Source: Membranipora membranacea (lineage: Eukaryota > Bryozoa > Gymnolaemata > Cheilostomatida > Membraniporidae). From it: a DNA stretch of 64,000 nt. Shown here one piece after another: positions 23,201-34,700 of the stretch. The translations under genes were made by a program, and so were the position numbers. The notes below the pieces were generated by a model. The model searched no databases and had not been told where the DNA came from. It worked only from the letters and a program-made list of their open reading frames with translations. The DNA is taken from NCBI GenBank assembly GCA_914767715.1, contig OU612070.1:23298025-23362024 (forward strand), read 5' to 3'. Position 1 is the first letter of the stretch; each line of letters opens with the position of its first letter.

Positions 23201-26200
23201 CCAGAGGCCATCGTGGAAGATGTACAGTTCTCATTCAACATACAAAACCTGGCAGATCTAGACGAGCTAAGAAGGTGCGCCCATGAGGGTAGTACAAGTT
23301 CTGAGCAAATCGCTAACACCACTGGTATGTGCGTTTCTCCCTCCCCCCTATTCATGCATATTATATCAATACATGAATTATGAAATTACTACTAGTTAGA
23401 TGATCAATAGACCTGAGTTGCTTTATCCAGAATCGAATGTCCATAGTTGTTCAGTTTCCTAGTGATACAATTTTACTGCCCACTAAACGTATATATCACA
23501 TTTTTTCGTGTACTCTATAAATAACAATGATAAAGAGCAGAAAGACAATCGTATGCAACCAGATCTAATAAATTCTACTTGAATTCTCAATCATTGTGCT
23601 GCTGCAACTCAAACTATGTATCAGTGATATGGACTAAATAAATATATATATATACCTCAGTGATGTCAAGCATTTCAATGACATTAATCTGTCCGATCTG
23701 CTGTAGGTGTCCGCCCCATGATGGTGCCGTATTACTTTGGACGTCTGTGCTGCTGCTGCACAGTGTGCGGATGTCGTCAGGTAGATGCTATAAACTACTA
23801 TACAGCCGAAGAACAAAGACTCGAGAAAGAAATTGAGAAGGAAAAGATTAACGCGTTCCAGGAATGCACTGGTATAGCTTTTGTCATATTCCAGAATGAA
23901 CACATGGCACACAAGTAAGTAAATTACAGTGACTCGATTTACTCTTAGCTTTATATTTCAATTAATATACATGTGTCTCTACCCTGTTGATGGGTGGATT
24001 AGTTCTGTTTCAATCCAGCAGGTAATCACCGATAGTTATCTTTTTATTTCCCCCTTTTGTATGGTTTACACTCCATTATGAATTATGAACAGATACCTTT
24101 TTGAGAACTTTCCAAAAACAGATATCCTAACACAGACATCTGTAAACACAGCCTACCATATGTGGTTAATACATAAACTTAATAATAATTATTAAGCCTA
24201 TGGGTTCAAGGATTTCAAGAGATCCTTGACCCTGATCCTTGATTTAACAAAGTAGTTGTCCTCTCTTCCTTCAGAAATACACAACTTCACTATTATAAGT
24301 AGACGCATTTTGTATCCATGTCAGTCTTTTTTTTTTTTACAGAATTTACTACGATCACAATCAGGTTGTTTGTAGTAAAACAAAACCGCAGACATCGAGT
24401 CTCAGCCGGGAGTTAGGAGCTAATAATTGGGATGTGGAGTTTGCTCCAGACCCCAATGATATCAATTGGTATGTATAGTCATGTGTTATTACCAGGGCAG
24501 TGCTATATACCCTAGAAGAGTAAAAATTAGCTAGAGTTTATATTGGAGGTGTCTTAATGTTAGCTAGCATGAATCTTCGCTAGATGAGCCTAACTCCAGA
24601 GTCTATAAATAAAAGTGCTAGTAATTGCTAGCTAGTCAAAAATCTCGTTCCTGTACATGGCAAATTTTTCGTCTTGCAATACTTTACTTTCTATGTAAAA
24701 AGATAACAACATGTATCTCTTTTTAGGCAGAACCTGTCGCTAACGCCGTTTCTATGGTGGATGAGAGCTATAGCTATAAACATAGTCTTATTAATCACTC
24801 TCTTCTTTCTAACTACCCCTTCAGTTATACTGAACCACAAGGGTCACGACCCCAACAGCTCGGATCTTAAGGTTGGTGGATTATCACTAGTTATCAGGTA
24901 TTATTCGTCTCATCAATGACAAAAACTGGAGGAGTCACGAATGGGCTAAACTAGTCTTGAGTGCTCAGTCGGCTGCAAGTGCAAGTATGTGGCATTACAC
25001 TATCTAACATTTCTTTGGTACTTAGGCTAGGGCCTGCTATATGAGCGTCTTTAAAGAAATTGCTTGATGAATTAGTGTATCATATTCATAAACCATGAAT
25101 CTAAACCATGAGCGGGCAATCAGAAATAGGATATATGAGTGATAATGAAATAAATGAAAAAGGTGTGACCTTAAAAAAATAGTGGCATGACGGTCACAAA
25201 GGTATCTCTCATCAAGGTCCATCACATTGTAAATGAGACTTGTCACCTTACCTACAACTCCATCTGAGAGAAGCTCTACTTACGTCATGTTGTCATTCGT
25301 CTATTGTAGAATGCATTCCAGGCACAGTTCTTACCTAGCCTGATTCTATGGTTCTTTAGTATAATGCTGCCCTACCTTGTGTTCTATTCTGACCAGTTTG
25401 TTGGACATTGGACAAGGTAGGTTCTAATCCTGGCTGTCTATTCCCCTTTTTGTTTATAGTTTTAAGATTGCATTACATCAGGGTTTAGCGAGTTGCAAAT
25501 AACACTGGGGATTTTTAATTTAAAGACTACCAAAATTTGTTCAGTGTTAAAATATTGAATAACTACTCCAGAACCAGTTGCCGGACTATTTATTGCTTCG
25601 GTGTTTCATCTTTAATCATTGAAGGAAATACACTAACACCTCCATGTGTCATGTCTTTTTGCTTATCAGTTTTTTTATTCAACTGCTCGAATATCAAAAT
25701 ATATCCTTCACTTCACATCTTAATTCATACTGTCAATCCGTGCAAAGAGTTAGAGTCTCTTAAGCCTGGTACCCATCAACTGCATAACTGTCCCAGGAAC
25801 TCATCTGCGATCATGCACGACCACTTGTGCATTGCTGTGATTGGTGGGTACAAAATACACCGAGATCGTGCGTTTACAAATACCTTCGCACGAAAGTAGA
25901 ATTGATTCTACTTTCGTGCGATATGTTGTGCGATATGTTGTGCTGCATTTTGTGGTACCCACAAATTCTTTATTGATTGCCAGTGCAAAATCTTTGAAAT
26001 TCCTGAGATTAAAAAGCACATTGGTGGGTACAAGGCTTAACTCCTTGATCCCTGCGAGAATACAATGTATAGAACTATACAATACACTATACAATATACT
26101 ATACAATATCTTTCGGCGTATTTTATAGGACAAAGGAGCACCAAACAGTGATGAGAAAGACTTATGTATTTCTTCTCCTAATGATTGTGATACTGCCCTC

Positions 26201-29200
26201 ATTGGGACTACCCAGGTATATTTTACCATGTATAAATCTGACCACTCAGTCATCTCAGCATCCCTGTTAGTCTAAGTGCTCAGACGCCTGCAAGTACGAG
26301 TTAGTGGCGTTTGATTTCAATTATGTAAATATTGGTTCAGAAGCTGTGTTTTGTTTGACCAATCTTTTTGTCTGATTTTGAAACTTGAAGCATTCAGACA
26401 TTTCTTTTTCTTTGCAGCGCAAAAGCATTTTTCCAGTACACTTTTGGAAAGCACAAGCTGGAGAAACAGCTCAGATGGGGGTAAGACCTGAAAGTGTTTT
26501 ATTCTTTACCATTACATGTCGAATTAAAACCTTGTTACCTTGTGAATGAACAATTAGACTTATTAGAGTATTGGTCAGAGCCATATACATATACATGTTT
26601 ATAGTATTTATATTATGTTTACCACCAAAGCAATATGACAGCTGATAATATAGTGATATAACTATCACCTAGATCAAGTTTGATCCATTTTGCTCGCATC
26701 AGAGTTGCCCCCTCTACTGACACGCCGAAGGGCTACTCCAATGCTGGAATTGGATCAAACTTGATCTAACTATCACCAGGACCATACTATGAAATACGGA
26801 TTACCTACCAACTGATTAAAGAGTGGATTTAATCAGTATTGTTGTTATAAATTCCATGGCAGTAATCCATTTCACTCTTTCTAATTTACAGGTGTATATT
26901 TCTCCCTGGAAATGGAGCATTTTTCGTAAACTATGTGATCACTAGTGCGTTTATTGGTAATGCTCTAACACTGATCAGATTTCCTGAGCTGTGCATGTAC
27001 ACCTTCAGAATGTTAGCTGCCAGATCAGCCTATGAGCAATCGGCTGTCAGAAGGGTCAGTGGTGATTCTATTTTGACAATTATTTACTAAATATATTCCC
27101 CATTCATGTATAGAGTCGCCTGCTCAAAACGATTGCGCAGACGATTATAATTCTATATTATTGTTTTAGGTTTTTATAAACATAAGTAAAAAAAGTTAGT
27201 AGAGAAAAAGAAGATGCCGCTATTAAGGAATTCTCTAAACCAAAACATGATGCTATAGCTGGATAGCTTAACCCTGGAAACTGACTCTTTCGACTATTAT
27301 CAAACTGATACCTAGCTCATCTTAATATCACAGCGCATCAAATGCCACATTATGCCAATCCTGTGTGTTTTTTTAAACAGATAACTAAATCGAGTAACAG
27401 CATTACTACTTGATATAGGAGCTTATGAATAGTGTGTCTGTATCAATAAGAACACATTAATAATGTTGGTACGCTAAATAATGTAGGATGGTTGAGCCTA
27501 CATAAAATGTTCGGAGTCATCATCATTTTAATCAACCATCAATAATTCAATTGTATTATTTTATTCAGGCAGTGATTTGGGAGTTCCAGTTTGGACAGGA
27601 GTATGCCTGGATGTTATGTATATTTACTGTAGCTATGGCTTATAGTGTACTTAGTCCCCTCGTCACACCCTTTGGTAAGTATCCCACTGTTGTTCATTGG
27701 CGTTGCATTGGGGTTTGGTTGACCCTCAGGTGTGCTGTGACATGTTTCGGGATGTGGTGTGTGATGAGACCTCCTGTTTTTAATCAACCATTTTTCATTT
27801 TTAAATTTAGCATTATCTACAAGCCATATATGTCATACCCCTGGATAGGTAACTGGTAACATAGAACATCACAAGCAGGTTTTACCATGCAGCTTGTGTT
27901 TACCTCACCTAAGCCAACAAAGGACAGGGAGAAATGGTTCTAATCTACTTGAGCGATAAACAACTCCCGCTACATTATGATTTTATTGAATGTACTCAAT
28001 CCAACCTTCGTATTTAATTTTGTTAAGCTATCATATATCTATAGAATACCTTTTTATAAACTGAGCCTATGTATGATTGGGTATAACAAGCTTCAATAAC
28101 TCATTTTGCCTTTTTGTGCTGTTTTCCAGGTCTTGTATATCTTATCGGCAAATATTTTATGGACAGATACAACCTTTACTATGCATACAAGCCTTCTAAG
28201 ATAAACCATCATATTCATACAAGTGCTATAAACTTTGTAATCATAGCTCTTATTATTCTACAATTCAACATGCTCTTCTACAACACAATCAGAACAAGTG
28301 AGTGAAAGTCATATATTTATGTTGATGCCGAGAGTTAGCCAATGTGTTTGCTCTGATTGGCTGGTGGGTGGGAAAGAGCCAATGCCGGGTCAGATGGTAC
28401 TTTCCTATAGATAAATAGTGGAAATGAAGTAATTTAGTTTCATTTTTACTATATATAGTTATCTTCGAGCCACCTGGCGTTGGGTCTCATTCCAATCAGA
28501 CAATCATATCAGAACAAACACATTAGCTAGCCTAGAGCTCAACTTACTGTTTTAATGCCGATTGTTGCCAGTTTGTATTGAACTCCAACTACAGCCTAAG
28601 GAGCTCAGGAGAACTACCACTGATATCAACAGAGATGTCTGAACCGAAATCTCCAATGTCTCCCCAGTGTAGTATAGATTTCTATTAGATTTAATCTAGC
28701 TTTATGAGTAACATTCATTGAAAGGATGACCTTATAAAAATCTGTGATGTCAGTAGGGCAGGAAAGAAGAATGACAATGCTGGCTTAATCAACTTTTTAT
28801 CATATTGTGACAGTATTGTGACAGTATTGTGACAGTATTGTGACAGTATTGTGACAGTATTGTGACAGTATTGTGACACATTGTGACATATTGTGACATA
28901 TTGTGACATATTGTTTCAGTAAAATTGTGACATAAGTATCATCAGCATTTATCATAATTGTGGCAGTAGAAATTGTGGAGGAAATTTTTCTCAGTAACCT
29001 GAGTATAAACATTAGTTTTTTTGTGAATATATCATATCAACCTATTGATTTATATGACAGGTTGGAGGCATGGATTACCAGTTTTCTCAGCTGTGGTAGT
29101 TTTCTTCTCACTGCTATTCTTAACTGGACGATTGTTCTTTGGCTGGTTCAAAAGTTGGGCACCGATCAAGTACAGGGTAAGCTTCTAAATAATTAATTGA

Positions 29201-30326
29201 TGCCTGATATTTGAATGTTTTATATAATTTTGATGCTTCCATACTAAGACATACGTATGTTTGCAAAAGCCAGGTATCAAGGACCGGTGTCTTGATTCAC
29301 AGCTATCATTTTAATGAGAGTGATCAACAATGAATTACAAAGAAATTTAAGCGTCCTTTTTAAAAAATGTATCTAGTATGACCTGATGCCTGATGGTGGT
29401 CTCCCTGTAAGTTTGTATAAATGTGACTGTGTTGACTATTCAGTCTGGTGGTACTTATGTTACATATTATGGCCATTATGATCATTCAAGCAACCTACCT
29501 TACAAACTGAGTCCCTTATTGTAGCAATTTGAGAATAAGCCCGAGTCGGAGGAGACGACTAAGATGACTGAGAGCCGGCACTCCGAGAAGGATCAGTGGA
29601 ACTCCTTCATGCCCCGAGTTCTGCAGGAGGCTCGAGCTGACAGCTCCAAACATCGATCTAATACTCAGTCAGCGTCTAACGGCAGCGTAGATTATGGTAC
29701 TATTGACCCTGATGGCAACACTCAGGTATGACTATTTATCATCTTCTTAAATCATTCAAAGTGTGAACTTACATCCCATCAATTAATTATCTCATGTATT
29801 TGCATTGCTAGAAGATTGATAGTAGTATGATTTGGTAACTCTTAGTTTCAGCATCAGGCTGCGAGACTTAATGTACCAACCACCACCAATTCTTAGGACT
29901 TAACTTATAGAAATACCCGATCAGTTACAAATTACATAATATACATGTCCAATATATTGCAATTAGTATACATATTGCCTAATTTATCACTGATAAATTT
30001 TTTTTCATGTGGCTTAATTTTAGGTGCTGGATTCTACTACTTTTGCTGACCCAGAATATATAGATACCAACATGCGCCGCACCGAGTCAAGCCCTAGTGT
30101 GACCGAGAGTGAGAGCAGCGAGGACGGAGGGGATAACTCTGATCAGCAAAGTGGAGACAATCAGTCTACAGACTCAGATGATAGGATAACTCCGTTTCCT
30201 CATCAAGTAGGGAGGCAGGAGGGTGACTATCTGGATGAAGGTCGCCAGCTTCATCAAAATGACTCTCATCATGTCCCACAGCCTGCCAGGAGAACAGCAC
30301 CCAGACCATATAACCAGAGAGATTAA
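17217..30326 (+). CDS. TMEM63: TMEM63 / CSC1-like mechanosensitive ion channel, complete (894 aa)
   Basis: Exons: 17217-17357, 19048-19130, 20163-20286, 21994-22168, 22623-22857, 23191-23324, 23707-23914, 24343-24468, 24727-24871, 25310-25416, 26129-26215, 26418-26480, 26892-27054, 27569-27674, 28130-28297, 29061-29176, 29525-29725, 30024-30326. Phases close over 2685 nt. Family hallmarks: RKIAWNYGRIALV after the first helix (residues about 57-70); a cysteine cluster LCCCCTVCGC in the intracellular linker (about 305-315), a likely palmitoylation site as in animal TMEM63; then WQNLSLTPFLWWMRA, FFLTTPS, ILPSLGL, GAFFVNYVITSAFIGNA, EFQFGQEYAWM and YFMDRYNLYYAY in the pore-forming membrane half. 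OSCA/TMEM63 proteins are stretch- or osmotically gated cation channels in plasma or lysosomal membranes. The tail (about 728-894) is hydrophilic, acidic and Ser-rich, and the protein is longer than the roughly 800 aa usual in vertebrates. I cannot assign it to an A, B or C paralogue. Confidence 0.95.
17411..17532. repeat. MITE family B copy
   Basis: The ends CTGATATATATACATGGATTAG and CTAATCCATGAATTCATATCA are inverted repeats. The block TCCACAAATAGCCATATTG is shared with the copy at 10243-10551. It lies in TMEM63 intron 1. Confidence 0.65.
18881..18945. repeat. 30-bp perfect palindrome plus direct repeats
   Basis: GCCTCAAAGTACACATGTGT and its exact complement form a 30-bp perfect palindrome (18881-18910). 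It is followed by two further CACATGTGCCTCAAAG units. It lies in TMEM63 intron 1, is non-coding, and would extrude as a hairpin. Confidence 0.8.
21078..21150. repeat. Inverted repeat with poly-C tract
   Basis: ACGCGGCCACT and AGTGGCCGCGT are perfect inverted arms around a 14-bp spacer, followed shortly by a run of about 14 C. The GC-rich hairpin stands out from its AT-rich intron (TMEM63). Confidence 0.7.
24509..24605. repeat. GCTAGC-type dispersed repeat
   Basis: Shares GTCTTAATGTTAGCTAGCAT and the AGCTAGAGTTTA/TAACTCCAGAG arms with copies near 9225, 32130 and 56515. It lies in a TMEM63 intron. Confidence 0.55.
25888..25921. repeat. 34-bp perfect hairpin
   Basis: CGCACGAAAGTAGAAT and its exact complement are separated by TG. 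The hairpin sits inside a longer intronic element of TMEM63 bounded by GGTACCC and GGTGGGTAC blocks (about 25768-26030). Confidence 0.8.
26671..26768. repeat. MITE family A copy 5 with flanking direct repeat
   Basis: The ends AGATCAAGTTTGATCC and GGATCAAACTTGATCT are perfect inverted repeats. AACTATCACC directly flanks both sides (one extra T on the left), which looks like a target-site duplication of about 9-10 bp. It lies in an intron of TMEM63. Confidence 0.75.
28801..28919. repeat. 11-bp minisatellite (TATTGTGACAG units)
   Basis: About eleven tandem units of TATTGTGACAG grade into a TATTGTGACA(T) variant. It lies in the TMEM63 intron between exons 28130-28297 and 29061-29176. The array creates spurious open frames on the minus strand. 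Confidence 0.9.
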
Positions 30327-30640
30327 CACATGTCTAAAGCTATGGCTACACACGTCATATACGACCTGTGTAGCCATACCTTAAGCTTCTTAGAGTCATT
30401 CCCATGTTAAGTGTTTGGATATTGGTCTAAACGATAAACATTTTGACATAGATTTCATTACAGGAAGCAACTGAAGCTGCATATTCATTTTTTCAAAGGA
30501 TTCTAAGACAGTAGAGGACAACTATCGTTCACTATCACTATATTAATTTACTCGTTTTCCTCTTTTATCTTGCAATTTAAGATCTCCACCTATTTGTGTC
30601 TTCTTTTTCACTTCAGTAATACAGCACGTCATGTCACAAA

Positions 30641-30646
30641 AATAAA
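30641..30646 (+). promoter_or_regulatory. TMEM63: Polyadenylation signal candidate of TMEM63
   Basis: AATAAA about 315 bp downstream of the TMEM63 stop codon, on the coding strand. Confidence 0.5.
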
Positions 30647-31745
30647 ATTATCACTTATAGTCCCTCAGGCAATAAATGAGGAAATACATTCCCCTAGATA
30701 AGTTTCTCTGAACTCAGTACCAACAGCTATCTTTGTCATCAAAATATCAATTCATTGCTGAGGTTCTCATTCCCTAACATTAACATCATGCCAGGAGCAA
30801 ACGCATGTGTTGTGCTGCTATGCTGAGTACAGTTTAAGAGTTGAATCAAACTAAACAGTTTACATACATGAAAAAACCTCTCAACAGAGCTGTACTATAC
30901 TGTACTGTACTGCATTACGAAAAAGTGGGATTCTAGGGACCGAATTAAAGCTATCCATGCTCAAAAACATGAGTTATGAGATAAATGTTTGATCAACCCG
31001 TACGGAAAGTATGAAAAATTTTTCATTCATTCGATTTATTATTTAAAATGACAATATTGTCGAACACCATATGAAGAAACAATTTTCATAATATTCAAAC
31101 CATAGATAATGTAGTACTAAATTATAGGGTATTCAGGAGAGAGTCCACTCAATATAAAAGCAACATGCCTCTGCCAGGCCCCAGTATCAGATTATTGAAA
31201 TGAACTCAATTCAAAAAAGTGGTGGTCTCTCCTAAATTCAGACCAAAGATATTCATTGATTCAAATAGATATACAACCTTAAGGCACAATAGAAAATTAA
31301 GTATATAAAACTATGAATCGTTCATCAATCAAGCAATCATAACAAATGGCTTGCGGCAGTTGTATCAGCGTCGTAACAAACACAATTTCTTAGAAACATG
31401 GTATCCAAATACACAGTAAAATCACAATCTCAAGTTAGTATTGAAATATTAATCTCTTTCATCTCAAAAAGTGATAGAGCATTTTCTCACAAGAAAATAC
31501 TCAACTTGTCTACAACAACAAATTCTTCCAGAATCAGTCATCTTCTTCAAAGTGAAGATAACTTTAATTCAATTAATGTGAACTCAATTTCACAATAACT
31601 AACATTGATATGACATCAATAATATTAAAAAAAATGAACACATACATATAATGCACATAATGAACGATCAGCTGTACATCTAACGTAGACATAGCGCAGG
31701 AACGTCTCGGTAGAGCTGACACTCACATCGATCATTGATCGCAGA

Positions 31746-31777
31746 TCACTGGTGAGTCATCGATGACTCACCAGTGA
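31746..31777. repeat. 32-bp perfect palindrome by the Roquin stop codon
   Basis: The sequence is symmetric about ATCGAT, with arms TCACTGGTGAGTC and GACTCACCAGTGA. It is followed by further GTGAGTCA repeats to about 31800 that overlap the proposed Roquin terminal exon. Confidence 0.8.
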
Positions 31778-31789
31778 GTCACAGATGAG

Positions 31790-34700
31790 TCACTGGTGAG
31801 TACTATGAGGGCGATTACCCACACTCGTCTGCAAATACATAATAAAGGCCATTCATTGAGCAGTGGGTAACGCAGAGGGTGTTGGGGTGCTGCATCCAGT
31901 AACCGTAACAATATGTTAGTTCGGTAAATTGATAATAAAAGTTTCAACCTAGTACTAGCGTTTGGAAGAGCGGCCCCAATGTCATGTAAGCAGACCATAA
32001 AATGAACTGAAACATGCAAAGCGATACAAGCATATTTTTAGTACCTTGTGTAGAACAAAGTGGTTCAATTACATTTCTGCTAATATGCTAATATTTGTGT
32101 AAGCACAAGGTATCCAAATCGAAAATAGCTTCACTCTAGAGGAGTTCAGTGTCCACAAGAGCTAATGTTTGCCATTACTCTTTACTTTACATAGACTTCC
32201 ACCTCAACTAGCCAAAATTAATGCCAGCTAACATCATGTCACCCAAAACTAGCTTAACTAAACTCTAGCTAACATTAACTCTGTTAGCGTATAACCATAA
32301 AAATTTAAATACTATATATTTATAAATGTTTGTGGGCACAATATACTCACAGCTCTAATCTCTAATCGTCTGATATTCTTCTCGATATCGGTGAGCTCCT
32401 CACAAGCTGCCTGAGCCTCTACCTTATCTATCTTATTGTTCAGTATTCTAAGCTCCTCCTGCAGCTGACGAGATTCAGCTATAGATGTAGATCCCTCGGT
32501 ATCAACACTAAAACAATAACCATAGATTTATTATTTGATACAGTAGAATTATACCGATTGATCAGTTCAGAATGTAAGTCCATTTCTCTTCCAACAATCA
32601 TGTGATGGCATGTGATATACGTCCCAAATGTTGGGTAGCATGAACCAAACCAGCACGTTTTTACAGGCTAGTGCAGGGTGCAGAGGTCCTACCAGACATT
32701 GTCAGTGCCTGTGACCTACTGTACCCATACTACGCTATGCTATTATACAATCATTATATTCAAATAACTCTCATTAATAGGGGTTTTATTTGAAAAGAAT
32801 TCTTATAGTCCTGTAAATATGTGTCAAGCAGAACTACGCATTAGACCGGTATGAACTGCGCCGCTACCATATATAGAATAAGGTGCCTGACCTTTTGACA
32901 GTGAAGCCATCATCTGTCTCATTAGGCATAGCCTTAAACTTGCTGTAAGCAGTACTAGGAGATGTGATGGGTCGTCTGACTGGTGTGACCGCTGTCACCG
33001 GCATTGTCAGAACATTCTACAATAATAATAATCATCCTAATAATAATACTAATAATATAAATAATACATTACATAGACCCTCTGAAATAGTTATGAGTTG
33101 TGAATGGACAACTTTGGTATAGGCCTTATATCACAATGATGAACTTTAAAACAATGAAAGCTCGGATTTGTGAAGATGATGTATGACTCAATGGCTATTA
33201 TCGGCTTAACTTTGAAATGCCAGTCGGATGTGGGATTCGTGAAATCAGCAACTCTAGTCATAAATATAGTTGCTGATCTATATAAAAGTCATAAATCATG
33301 AGTTGCAGTCATAAAGCACAGACTTTTTGGTACAATATAGCTATTACCTTAGAGCTGACTTGTATAGCCTTTCTAGGTTGTTTGACAGCAGCTCGTGCTT
33401 CACTGATCATCTGAGATGACTGAGAAGTCTGACTTTCGCTACAATATTGAAAAAAAGTGAGAGTGTTTGAGAAATCAAAAACAGAAATGCAACAGGCAGG
33501 GGCGTATATTCTAAAAAATTTCACTCACTGACTTTTCAGAGATGAGCATAATAATAGGGCGCAGCCCGATCCACACGCCATAGGCGTGGCGGGGAGGGTG
33601 TGGGAGGGGCGCACAACGCACAACAATCTTATTATCAGTGATTATAAGGCGGACGCTCTACACACTGAGCTATTCAGCCACTCACGGAAATCCGTGGGCC
33701 GTGAGTGCTAATATACGCCACTGGCAACAGGTGACTACAGCTGAATGCTTTATCTTACTCAAACACTGGACAGCTCACTCGATATGGCAGGTAAGTTAAG
33801 ATTGCACAACTTGTACAAGTGTGACAGCCTAGCCACAGTATATTGCCATTGAACTCCATATCTGGAACAGCATAGTTAGCTTTCTGTTCGCCTAACATTG
33901 GGCTTGCAAAAGTAGCCAGTACCTAGTAGCATTAGCGAAACATCATCAACGCTGAAAACATTTTATTACTGTTTGTAGTTTTGTAAACAAGTCAATTTCC
34001 CAGGCTGTAGTTATCATGCTAGGAAGAACAGCCAATCAGATCAATGTCAGAAAATTCCCTGTGTTTGGCGGTCTAACTATATAAAGTTATGTTGATGTTT
34101 CTGTTGCATGTATAGAATTTAATTCAGTGTATATTACCTATCATCTATATCCCCAGGACCAGCCTGCTGTCTCTGCTCGGACTGTAGATAACGAGCTTCA
34201 TTACTTATATGACAAGCTTTACTTCTCGATATCGGGCCAAACTTTGATATGTACGGTGAGTCACTCCAAGGGATCATCGGCTCCTGTGTGCTATAACCAG
34301 ATCACATATGGATACGGTGAATGTCAGTTGGGTTTATATCACATAGGATTATATATGGTGGATATGACCAGCAATATCTGACTGAGTGTATGTTATAAAA
34401 TTGAATTTAGAAGTCATTATATGAATCCAAGAGGTTGCAGAGGATTATTCTGAGAATGAACAAGATTTATCATTATGTTGTACTGGTCGGTTTGTCAAAA
34501 AATTAGTTTATAAAATGTGTGGCAACTCCGAAAGAGCTACATGCTTGAGGAGGCCATTTTCAGGTCGCAAATGTGTACATGTGATCACTATGAGAGGTTA
34601 TTTATGGCTCACCTTTCAGCGGTGTTCGATGTTGAGTATGATCGATTAAAGTCAGGTGTTCCTCTACCTTCTAATGTAGGATCCTCAGAGTAAGACCTCT

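Larger units (their letters stand above)
30327..31789. other. Convergent 3' spacer between TMEM63 and Roquin
   Basis: It holds the TMEM63 3' UTR with its AATAAA at 30641 and, on the opposite strand, the Roquin 3' UTR. The nearest minus-strand AATAAA I see is at 31035-31040. No exon is visible. A plus-strand open frame at 31398-31598 is compositionally simple and not credible as a gene. Confidence 0.5.

Noticed and set aside
25537-26253. Overlapping open frames on both strands in a TMEM63 intron
   Set aside because: They lie in a foldback repeat. The only coding part is the TMEM63 exon 26129-26215 in a different frame.
28715-29012. Minus-strand open frames with a repeated peptide
   Set aside because: Translation of the 11-bp TATTGTGACAG minisatellite.
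31768-32019. Minus-strand 83-codon open frame near the Roquin 3' end
   Set aside because: It overlaps the palindrome array and does not continue the Roquin phase. Only the short in-phase stretch after the AG at 31829-31830 is used.
34127-34381. Plus-strand open frame with a donor-like GTGAGT
   Set aside because: The opposite strand gives an in-phase Roquin exon here (34138-34224); no plus-strand gene model can use it.
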